NCBI GenBank assembly: GCA_900554845.1
Contig: USIY01000146.1
Coordinates: forward strand, 1 to 5,992
Direction: 5' to 3'
Origin: an uncultured Bacteroidales bacterium
GTDB taxonomy: Bacteria > Bacteroidota > Bacteroidia > Bacteroidales > Muribaculaceae
Length of the DNA stretch: 5,992 nt
The translations under genes and the position numbers were made by a program. The notes under the pieces are model-generated. The model was given only the letters and a program-made list of their open reading frames with translations, searched no databases and had not been told where the DNA came from. This document shows, in pieces, positions 1-5,790 of the stretch. The first letter of the stretch is position 1; the number at the start of each line of letters is the position of its first letter.

Positions 1-648
1 ATCAAGAAGAAGGTCGAGATCCACGGCCGTCACAAGAAGCAGTCCGGCGGCCACGGCCAGTTCGGCGATGTGTGGATCGAGTTCCGCCCCATCGGCGATA
101 CCAACATCGATTTCGAGTTTGAAGACGCGGTTGTCGGCGGCGTCGTACCGCGCAACTTCATCCCGGCCGTTGAAAAGGGTCTGCGCGAGTGCATCGCAAG
201 AGGTCCTCTCGCCGGTTATCCGGTCGTCGGTCTCAAGGCGACGCTGTATGACGGCTCCTATCACCCCGTAGACTCCAGCGAAATGGCGTTTAAGACCGCT
301 GCTTCCATTGCCTATAAGAACGGCATGCCGCAGGCGAACCCCGTTCTGCTTGAGCCCATCGGCGAATTGAAGGCTACCGTGCCGGACGCTAACATGGGCG
401 ATATCATGGGCGAAGTTAACAAGCGCCGCGGCCGTGTGCTGGGTATGTCCCCGGCAGAAACCGTCGGCTATCAGACCGTAGACGCCGAAGTGCCGATGGC
501 CGAAATGTACGATTTCAGCACCTATGTGCGCCAGGTCACGCAGGGTAGAGGCAGCTTCACGTTTGATTTCGTGCGCTACGAAGAAGCCCCGCAGAATGTT
601 GCGCAGAAGGTTATTGAGACCGCGAAAGCCAACGGCGAGATTGACTGA
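1..648 (+). CDS. fusA: Elongation factor G-like GTPase, C-terminal 215 codons (5' end outside window)
   Basis: This is the 3' part of an EF-G family translation factor, the GTPase that drives tRNA-mRNA translocation on the ribosome or a paralogue of it. The frame is open from base 1 and ends at TGA 646-648. Visible residues 1-118 or so are domain IV: the KKQSGGHGQFGDV motif opens it, and SYHPVDSSEMAFK marks the segment near the tip that enters the decoding site in canonical EF-G. From about residue 119 (VLLEPIGELK) domain V follows, with NMGDIMGEVNKRRGRVLGM and the closing YDFSTYVRQVTQGRGSF typical of the family. The HKKQSGGHGQFGD form, rather than the ARQSGGRGQYGH form of housekeeping EF-G, and HPVDSSE instead of HDVDSSE or HEVDSSE, point to the EF-G-like (TM1651/EF-G2) branch common in Firmicutes. 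The GTPase domain is not visible, so the branch is inferred. Codon use is richer in G/C at third positions than in the opposing operon. Confidence 0.93.
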   Translation: MKKKVEIHGRHKKQSGGHGQFGDVWIEFRPIGDTNIDFEFEDAVVGGVVPRNFIPAVEKGLRECIARGPLAGYPVVGLKATLYDGSYHPVDSSEMAFKTAASIAYKNGMPQANPVLLEPIGELKATVPDANMGDIMGEVNKRRGRVLGMSPAETVGYQTVDAEVPMAEMYDFSTYVRQVTQGRGSFTFDFVRYEEAPQNVAQKVIETAKANGEID

Positions 649-656
649 ATAAAACC

Positions 657-794
657 ATGACAAAAAAGAGACAAAAGATACTATCAATCTTGATGTAATT
701 CTCTTTAAATGCAGCAATAGCATACGTGTGGTACGTAATCCATTCTAACTTCACGAATAAAGCTAAGGCACAACCTACGGATTTTCCTCCGTAA
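657..794 (+). pseudogene. Possible relic of a small single-span membrane peptide, one internal stop
   Basis: Starting at ATG 657, nine bases after the EF-G-like stop codon, the frame reads MTKKRQKILSILM, hits TAA at 696-698, then continues as FSLNAAIAYVWYVI plus a polar tail to TAA 792-794. Read through the one stop, this has the layout of an N-terminal signal anchor: a basic start (KKRQK), about 20 hydrophobic residues, then polar residues. No Shine-Dalgarno sequence is visible before the ATG, and the end of the frame runs into the terminator hairpin, so it is unlikely to be expressed as one protein now. It may be a decayed gene start left by a rearrangement, or a chance open frame in an A/T-rich spacer. 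The family is not recognised. Confidence 0.2.
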
Positions 795-807
795 GTTGTG
801 CCTTTTT
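766..807 (+). terminator. Rho-independent terminator of the EF-G-like gene
   Basis: A 16-bp stem pairs 766-781 with 788-803, with a single C/A mismatch and a six-base loop (TTTTCC), and runs directly into a T tract at 803-807. It lies about 118 bases after the EF-G-like stop codon and is oriented to stop plus-strand transcription. On the minus strand the same hairpin is followed only by scattered T residues, so it could be a weak back-up stop for the facing operon. Confidence 0.85.
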
Positions 808-845
808 CTCAACTGTATCGTTCAAATGCTTCTTTACATAGAGTT

Positions 846-883
846 AACCGCGTTCCGCCTTAAAGTTAAAGCGGAACGCGGTT
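846..883 (-). terminator. Perfect 13-bp hairpin between convergent units, probable terminator of the minus-strand operon
   Basis: AACCGCGTTCCGC (846-858) is matched exactly by its reverse complement at 871-883, with a 12-base A/T-rich loop. The stem is GC-rich and lies about 75 bases past the annotated stop of the last minus-strand gene, or two bases past the alternative stop at 886-888. Neither side carries a proper T tract: the minus strand continues AACTCTATG. It is therefore an atypical terminator or a structure protecting the mRNA 3' end. The direction is inferred from position. Confidence 0.55.
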
Positions 884-885
884 GC

Positions 886-975
886 TTACTCTACACTGAT
901 TTTCAAAGGTGCCTGCATCTCTTTCCAGTCACCGTCACTCTTCGCCTTTGGAATTTTGCTTAGAGTGATAACCAT
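886..975 (-). other. Open coding-like tail (29 codons) in another frame behind the oxidoreductase gene
   Basis: In a frame other than that of the oxidoreductase, ATG at 975-973 opens a reading frame that ends in TAA at 888-886. It begins MVITLSKIPKAK and ends PLKISVE. It overlaps the last 16 bases of the oxidoreductase gene and stops two bases before the 13-bp hairpin, the spacing expected of a real gene end. Where the frames overlap, both read a similar family-like ending (GTWLSL in the annotated frame, VITL in this one). One extra base near 974 would fuse the frames and extend the oxidoreductase by about 25 residues. This may be the original C-terminus lost by frameshift, a sequencing error, or chance. 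There is no well-spaced ribosome site of its own (AGAAAGG ends only three bases before the ATG). Confidence 0.3.
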
Positions 976-2036
976 GTGCCTTTCTCTGCGGACTCTACAA
1001 TAGCATCCAGCAGGTGCTGGTTTGCCTGTCCATCCTTAATATTGGCAGCAAGACCATCACCGGTGCCGTTCACAATGTCTGCAAAGGACTGCATCTGATC
1101 GGAGAAATACTGCTGCGGAATGGGCAGATGGTTGAAAACATGGGCATCGGCATTGATGTCTCCGGAGCAGACTTCAATTTCGTCAATTCCGGCAGGTGTG
1201 GCATCCAAGCTGTAGACAATGGCACCCTCACTACCGTAAATCTCCATACGCTGATAGTTACCGCGGCCATAAGCAAATCGGGTAATCTGGAAGCTGACAG
1301 AAATCTCATCTTCCATATCCGCCATGTAGTTGCTGAAATCGTCTACATCTACTTTTCCGACGCCTTTGCCGTCCAGCAACGGACGCTCGTGTACGTAAGT
1401 ACCGGTATGTCCCACAACACGTGTATATTCTTTGTTCGTCACAAATCGTACCAAATCCAAAGCATGGCTTCCCAGATCTCCCAGAGCACCTGTACCCGTT
1501 CTGCTCTTAACATAGCGCCACACTAAGGGGCAGTTGGCACGGGGCAATCCCCACGCCTGAAAATACTGCATATTCACGTGATAGACACGCCCGATCTTGC
1601 CCTGCGCAATCAGATCCTTGGCATAGCGGGCAGCAGCCTTGAATCGGTAGGAGAAGCACACCATATTCTTGACATTCTTCTCCTGAGCCGCCTTGGCCAG
1701 TATGTCTGCTTCCTCTGCGGTCAGAGTGATGGGCTTTTCCAGGTTAAACGGCTTGCCGGCTTCCACGGCAGCCATTGCCACCTTGAAGTGGGCGTCATTA
1801 GAGGTGCAGATATCCACTGCATCAACAATGTCACAGTTAACCAAATCTCGATAATCCGTAAAACGGTACTGCGGAGGAATCCCATACTTCTCGCCAACGG
1901 CTTCGAGCTTTTTCTCATCAATGTCGCAGATGGCCACCAAGGTCAAATCGGGACTCTTGGCAATACCGGGCTCGTGCACGCCGCCCCAGATAGCTCCTAC
2001 GCCTACAGATCCTACGCGAATAACTTTCTTTTCCAT
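960..2036 (-). CDS. Gfo/Idh/MocA-family NAD(P)-dependent sugar oxidoreductase (358 aa)
   Basis: A cytoplasmic two-domain dehydrogenase of the glucose-fructose oxidoreductase / inositol dehydrogenase family, which oxidises or reduces sugars and cyclitols with NAD(P). Residues 5-120 form the Rossmann fold: a glycine-rich GSVGVGAIWG loop (9-18), an acidic CDID at 37-40 (D38 suggests NAD over NADP), and the family EKP motif at 100-102. The C-terminal half has GDLGSHALDLVRF (186 onward), where D187 and H191 fit the usual catalytic Asp/His pair, and the alpha/beta sheet domain to the end. The length is normal for the family. I chose ATG 2036 because AGAGGAG at 2054-2048 lies 11 bases upstream; the in-frame GTG at 2045 is only two bases from it. 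It is the last gene of the operon, 43 bases after the GH13 gene. The substrate is unknown. Some Gfo/Idh/MocA relatives are NAD-dependent glycosidases, so hydrolase activity cannot be excluded. A possible frameshifted tail follows. Confidence 0.9.
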   Translation of the reverse strand: MEKKVIRVGSVGVGAIWGGVHEPGIAKSPDLTLVAICDIDEKKLEAVGEKYGIPPQYRFTDYRDLVNCDIVDAVDICTSNDAHFKVAMAAVEAGKPFNLEKPITLTAEEADILAKAAQEKNVKNMVCFSYRFKAAARYAKDLIAQGKIGRVYHVNMQYFQAWGLPRANCPLVWRYVKSRTGTGALGDLGSHALDLVRFVTNKEYTRVVGHTGTYVHERPLLDGKGVGKVDVDDFSNYMADMEDEISVSFQITRFAYGRGNYQRMEIYGSEGAIVYSLDATPAGIDEIEVCSGDINADAHVFNHLPIPQQYFSDQMQSFADIVNGTGDGLAANIKDGQANQHLLDAIVESAEKGTWLSL

Positions 2037-2047
2037 GTTGATCACAA

Positions 2048-2054
2048 CTCCTCT
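2048..2054 (-). promoter_or_regulatory. Ribosome binding site deciding the oxidoreductase start
   Basis: The minus strand reads AGAGGAG here. It is 11 bases from ATG 2036 but only two from GTG 2045, so the ATG is favoured. The spacer contains GTTG-TGAT-CAAC, a tiny 4-bp stem that could shorten the effective spacing if it forms. Confidence 0.6.
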
Positions 2055-2064
2055 AAATTAAGTT

Positions 2065-2088
2065 ATAAATTAAATAAAATTAATTTAT
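2065..2088. repeat. A/T-only 9-bp perfect inverted repeat in the GH13-oxidoreductase gap
   Basis: ATAAATTAA at 2065-2073 is exactly complemented by TTAATTTAT at 2080-2088 around a six-base spacer. It spans the GH13 stop codon and lies in the only notably A/T-rich gap of the operon. It could be an RNA processing site, a weak regulator site, or a by-product of biased composition. With no G/C pairs it would be a poor terminator. Confidence 0.45.
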
Positions 2089-3876
2089 TTTTTCCAGAAT
2101 CATTGCAGAGAAGGGAGGAATTTCCACCACGGTGGCATTCTGAGCCCCTTCAAAGGCCTTTTCACTTAACAAATCGCGGACGTGATTTCCCGACAGCGTG
2201 TAGTTTTGGGGACAATCTGTGTTGTTGATTACCGTCACCAGAAGCTCTTCCTGCAATTGGCGTTCCATAACAAACAAATCTCCCTGAGAACGGAATCTAA
2301 CGGTTCCCTCCTGCAGTGCTTTTCTGGTTTTTCGCAACCGCATCAGCTTCTGATAGTGCGTCCGCAAATCCGTATTCCAATGAGATTCCTCCCAGTCGAA
2401 CGCCTTACGGCAATCCGGATCGTTCTCACCCGTCATACCAATTTCCGTGCCATAGTATGTGCAGGGCATACCTACAAAGGTGAACAGGAAAGCCGCCGCG
2501 TTTTTCAACCGCGCCGTATTCCCTCCGCTGACCGTAAGGAAACGGGCAGTGTCGTGGCTGTCCAGCAGATTGAGCATAGAGTCATTGGCCGCATCGGAAT
2601 AGCGCATCAAATTTTCCGTGAGAATCTCCTGAAAACGCTGAGGAGCCACTGCGCTCTTGGCAAAGTACTCCACTGCCGCGCGCTGAACACCATAGTTCAT
2701 CACGCCATCGTACTGATCCCCCTGAAGCCATGCTTCCGAATTGCGCCAGAACTCTCCGATAATCAGTGCGTCGGGATTGATCCCCCGAACGGTCTCCCGG
2801 AACTCTCTCCAGAAATGGGAGTCCACCTCGGTGGCTACATCCAGTCTCCAACCGTCAATACCCATGCGGGTCCACTTGGCCACGGCTCCCAGAAGATATT
2901 CCTTCGCCTGAGGATTTTCCGTGTTCCACTTGGGCATACAGGACGTTCTCAACTGTTCTTCAGATAAATTTTTCAAACCGGGGTGTCTGGGGGCATAGGG
3001 AGTGTCTCCGAAAGAATCGAAATTCAAAGGATCAAAACTCACCGGAAATTCTCGAATGTAAAACCAATCCCGGAAAGGAGATTCCTCTCCGTGCTCCACC
3101 ACATCTTGGAACTGCCTAAAACCTCCGCCACAATGGTTGAACACGCCGTCTAAAATCACTCGGATGCCACGCTTATGAGCCTGATTAATCAGCTCCACCA
3201 AATCGGATTCATCGCCAAAATGAGGATCGATGCGCGTATAGTCCACGGTGTCATACTTGTGGTTGGAAGTGGCTTCAAAAATCGGGGTCAAATACAGGGC
3301 GTTCACTCCCAATTCTTCCAAATAGGAAAGCTTTTGGGTAATACCCGGCAAATCTCCGCCCATAAAAATCTGTCTGTCCGGCGCGGTGCCCCAAGGCGCC
3401 ACATTCTCCGGAGAAAGCTTAGGGTTTCCGTTGCAAAAGCGCTCCGGAAAAATCTGATAGAACACCGCACTGTTGACCCAAGATGGCTTTTTATGGATGT
3501 CAATGCGGTTGATAAACGGAAAATGGAAGTTAACAAAGGCTGAAGATTCATCCTCGTCTATGTTGACCAGTTCCGGCTTTGCGAAACCGCTGTCCCCATA
3601 CAGCCACTGTTCGTCCCCCTTTTCCAAAAGGAAGTAGTAGGCAACGCGAGGGTCATCTACCGGATACACATAAGAATAGTAATCAAACAGCTCGTCTGAA
3701 CCTTCCACCTCCATGGGAACTTCCTTGCGGGTGTGCCAGAGGTATTTATTTCCAATGACCAAAGTCACTCGGTCCAAATCGCCCTTCCCCGCACGCAAAC
3801 GAACCTTGAACTTTTCATAGGAAATGGGAAACGCATAATTGCTGACCGGATTGTGAAATATTGCCTCTCGATTCAT
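2080..3876 (-). CDS. GH13 alpha-glycosidase, neopullulanase / maltogenic amylase / cyclomaltodextrinase type (598 aa)
   Basis: A retaining alpha-glucan hydrolase of family GH13, most like subfamily 20, which cleaves maltodextrins, cyclodextrins or pullulan-derived oligosaccharides. Residues 1-125 are the extra N-terminal beta domain (CBM34-like, beginning NREAIFHNP). The TIM barrel follows from WVNSAVFYQIFPERF (133 onward). All active-site regions are present: DGVFNH (243-248), GWRLDVATE with nucleophile D346, GEFW with acid/base E375, and LLDSHD with H441 and D442. MPKWN (314-318) matches the MPKLN signature of neopullulanase-type enzymes, with W for L. A C-terminal beta domain ends the protein (about 520-598). 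There is no signal peptide or anchor, so it should act in the cytoplasm on imported sugars. The start ATG has AAAGGAGTGA seven bases upstream, overlapping the stop of the cupin gene, which suggests translational coupling. The length is typical. Exact substrate specificity cannot be told. Confidence 0.95.
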   Translation of the reverse strand: MNREAIFHNPVSNYAFPISYEKFKVRLRAGKGDLDRVTLVIGNKYLWHTRKEVPMEVEGSDELFDYYSYVYPVDDPRVAYYFLLEKGDEQWLYGDSGFAKPELVNIDEDESSAFVNFHFPFINRIDIHKKPSWVNSAVFYQIFPERFCNGNPKLSPENVAPWGTAPDRQIFMGGDLPGITQKLSYLEELGVNALYLTPIFEATSNHKYDTVDYTRIDPHFGDESDLVELINQAHKRGIRVILDGVFNHCGGGFRQFQDVVEHGEESPFRDWFYIREFPVSFDPLNFDSFGDTPYAPRHPGLKNLSEEQLRTSCMPKWNTENPQAKEYLLGAVAKWTRMGIDGWRLDVATEVDSHFWREFRETVRGINPDALIIGEFWRNSEAWLQGDQYDGVMNYGVQRAAVEYFAKSAVAPQRFQEILTENLMRYSDAANDSMLNLLDSHDTARFLTVSGGNTARLKNAAAFLFTFVGMPCTYYGTEIGMTGENDPDCRKAFDWEESHWNTDLRTHYQKLMRLRKTRKALQEGTVRFRSQGDLFVMERQLQEELLVTVINNTDCPQNYTLSGNHVRDLLSEKAFEGAQNATVVEIPPFSAMILEKIN

Positions 3877-3880
3877 GGAA

Positions 3881-3890
3881 TCACTCCTTT
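3881..3890 (-). promoter_or_regulatory. Strong ribosome binding site of the GH13 gene, overlapping the upstream stop codon
   Basis: The minus strand reads AAAGGAGTGA, seven bases before ATG 3876. The stop codon TAA of the cupin gene (3891-3889) shares its first bases, so ribosomes finishing the cupin are placed directly on this site. Confidence 0.75.
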
Positions 3891-4383
3891 ACAACAGAAT
3901 TTTAATCTGATCGGATTCTGCCAGCCGCGTGAACACACAGTCATTTCCGAAGGTACGCTCCGGCAGCAAGATCATTACATTGACGCTCTGGGAATCCACG
4001 ACAAACTGGCGGCCGTGAAGCACACCGGGATTCAGCCGGACAAAGGTACCCTTGGGAACACGGAACGCCTCAATGGACGCAGGATTCACCTGAAAACTGG
4101 AAGGTCCCACAAATATATCAATGTCACCGTCCAGAGGAAGAATTCCCTCGCTGGTAAATCCATGGTATTCCACAGCGGTGATGATTCTCTCACACTGGGA
4201 CACCCGTGCCACGCATACCGAGGCCTGCATTCTTTCATCTAAACGGAGTGTCGTCAGATCCGGGATGAAGATATTATCCGCTCCGGCCATAGCATCCATC
4301 TGCTTAATATGGAGCAAATCCACAAAATCTCCATAGGGACGAAACGCCTCCCGATCCAACGGTTTTGAAACAATCTCTCTCAT
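3889..4383 (-). CDS. Ureidoglycolate lyase (AllA)-like cupin protein (164 aa)
   Basis: A small single-domain beta-barrel protein resembling the ureidoglycolate lyase family (PF04115). AllA releases urea from ureidoglycolate in allantoin breakdown. Family-like features are the start KPLDREAFRPYGDF (7-20), the central VEYHGFTSEGILPLDGD (71-87) matching the E-x-H ... F-x-PL-x-G pattern, IEAFRVPKGTF (104-114), and NPGVLHGRQF (118-127), where H123 corresponds to the conserved W-H position. E72, H74 and H123 could form the site. The length matches AllA (about 160). No purine or allantoin gene is next to it; instead it lies 21 bases after a sugar isomerase gene and 12 bases before a GH13 gene. A role on a sugar or sugar acid, such as epimerase, mutarotase or lyase, is therefore likelier, though this is inference. 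The start ATG is preceded by AGAAAGGA at a nine-base distance. Confidence 0.75.
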   Translation of the reverse strand: MREIVSKPLDREAFRPYGDFVDLLHIKQMDAMAGADNIFIPDLTTLRLDERMQASVCVARVSQCERIITAVEYHGFTSEGILPLDGDIDIFVGPSSFQVNPASIEAFRVPKGTFVRLNPGVLHGRQFVVDSQSVNVMILLPERTFGNDCVFTRLAESDQIKILL

Positions 4384-4404
4384 GGCAATTTTTCCTTTCT
4401 AAGA

Positions 4405-5790
4405 TTACAGGCTATACACGCCCTGTTCGTCCGCATCATCAAAAATCATTCCCAGATAACGGGCGGCTTCCCGCAGCACCTTTTTGTAGTTTCCGTAAAT
4501 TCCACCCACATGATGGATATAAGGCCCAAACATCAGCTTCTCTTCCCACATCTTCCAGTTGTTCGTTTCAAACCACACATAGGTTCCATTGGTTTCGGGT
4601 CCGTCTACTCCTTTGCCCTCACCGCCAAACAGATAGTACTTTCCGTCCACATCGTCGAAACGGCATACCGTAATGGGGCCCTTTTTCAGTTCAAACCGTT
4701 CCTGTCCCTGGACAAGTCGGGCAACACTGGAAGAATCCTTCAAGGAATACGGGAAGGGACCGCAATGCCACAGCAGCTCCGCGTTGTCGTTCTGCGGATG
4801 GCGAATGGTCAAATCCGCAAGGAAACAGGCCTCTTTGCCCAAGGTAACCGCCTGCAACATCGCCATGGTCACCGCTCCGTTGACATCCGTCTCACAGGAA
4901 ACCGGCAATCCTTCATCAGACAGCTCGCCCAAAGCCATGCAGACAGGTGCGCCTAAAACTGTAACCGCGCTCCAACACTCCATCGCTCCGGCTGCACAGT
5001 GCTTTTCCTCCATCAGATCCTGAATGGCCAGTTTAGCTGCTGCAGCTCGCTCCACCGCCTCTTCCTTCATACCGGAAGCATCCATACGTTGCTTTACATT
5101 CGCCACGTAGTCTTGTAATCTGGGAGAATTTTCACCGATCAACTGATCCATACGGGCTGCCACTGTGTTAGGAGATATCGGCACCACAGTCACACCCAAT
5201 TTGGTTGCCAGATCTCCCTCATTGGCCGTCACACTCATAAACGGTTCCGGTCTTGCTCCAAACTTGGCGATTCGCAGATTTTTCACCGCCTTTATAACGG
5301 ACACCACACGGATAAAGCTGTCAAAGCCATTGCGGAAATCCTCGCTTTCGGTCTCGCAGTTCCAAATATAACTATACTGCACTCCGAACCGGCGCATCAC
5401 CTTGGTGCAGGCGAACATGCCGCACTGCGTATCTCTTCCTCGGCTTTCGTCGGTGTTAGGCCGCTCATCTCGAGCACCCCATACCAAGGTGGGTACCTTC
5501 ATCGCCGCCGCTACTCCTGCGGCACACTGCTCTTCACCAAAATCGCAATGGGGGGTAAACAGCGCGTCAATCTTTGCCCGGCGGAATTTTTCCACCACCT
5601 GTGTTATTTTTTCCGTTTCGAACAGTATTCCGTTTTCGCATATGTCATCAATATCCACCAGAGTGACCACATCCGGATGAATACCGCGAATAACAGCCAT
5701 AAACTTTTCCTTTTGCCGCTTGGCCTCCTCCATGCTCAAAAAGCTGCGCTTAGTAGGCGCTACGCCAATCACAATGTTCTGCTTTTTCAT
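4405..5790 (-). CDS. L-fucose/L-arabinose isomerase-superfamily protein (461 aa)
   Basis: A metal-dependent aldose-ketose isomerase of the FucI/AraA superfamily; the sugar is not known. Residues 1-180 are the Rossmann-like N-terminal domains (KKQNIVIGVAPT; DALFTPHCDFGEE at 75-87; VPTLVWGARDERPN at 99-112). The C-terminal catalytic part has the hallmark LPVSCETDVNGAVTMAML (295-312), then ACFLADL (321-327) and WHCG (341-344), and late histidines at IHH (425-427). By analogy E300 and D326 with one or more of H342, H426 and H427 would bind the Mn2+, as E/D/H do in FucI. At 461 residues it is shorter than FucI (about 590) and AraA (about 500), so it belongs to the loosely characterised FucI-like group. 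It overlaps the kinase stop by ATGA, with AGGAGGA ten bases upstream of the ATG. The kinase-isomerase pairing supports an aldose to ketose to ketose-phosphate route. Confidence 0.88.
   Translation of the reverse strand: MKKQNIVIGVAPTKRSFLSMEEAKRQKEKFMAVIRGIHPDVVTLVDIDDICENGILFETEKITQVVEKFRRAKIDALFTPHCDFGEEQCAAGVAAAMKVPTLVWGARDERPNTDESRGRDTQCGMFACTKVMRRFGVQYSYIWNCETESEDFRNGFDSFIRVVSVIKAVKNLRIAKFGARPEPFMSVTANEGDLATKLGVTVVPISPNTVAARMDQLIGENSPRLQDYVANVKQRMDASGMKEEAVERAAAAKLAIQDLMEEKHCAAGAMECWSAVTVLGAPVCMALGELSDEGLPVSCETDVNGAVTMAMLQAVTLGKEACFLADLTIRHPQNDNAELLWHCGPFPYSLKDSSSVARLVQGQERFELKKGPITVCRFDDVDGKYYLFGGEGKGVDGPETNGTYVWFETNNWKMWEEKLMFGPYIHHVGGIYGNYKKVLREAARYLGMIFDDADEQGVYSL

Noticed and set aside
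661..707. Possible hairpin AAAGAGA...TCTCTTT with an inner ATCA/TGAT stem
   Set aside because: The stems are short, A/T-rich and separated by large internal loops, so this is not a believable terminator or RNA element.
649..959. Riboswitch, tRNA or small RNA gene in the intergenic gap
   Set aside because: Apart from the two hairpins and the relic frames, I see no tRNA-like cloverleaf, riboswitch core or promoter pair in this stretch.
1014..2228. Two long plus-strand frames (1014-1526 and 1578-2228)
   Set aside because: Both are antisense to the oxidoreductase (the second runs into the GH13 end) and read as shadow translations of its codons.
2182..2967. 261-codon open frame on the plus strand
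   Set aside because: It lies fully antisense to the GH13 gene, whose catalytic motifs are all intact. The translation resembles no known family and no convincing ribosome site was noted.
4510..4956. 148-codon plus-strand frame opposite the isomerase gene
   Set aside because: Antisense shadow of the conserved FucI-like catalytic region, with no recognisable motifs of its own.
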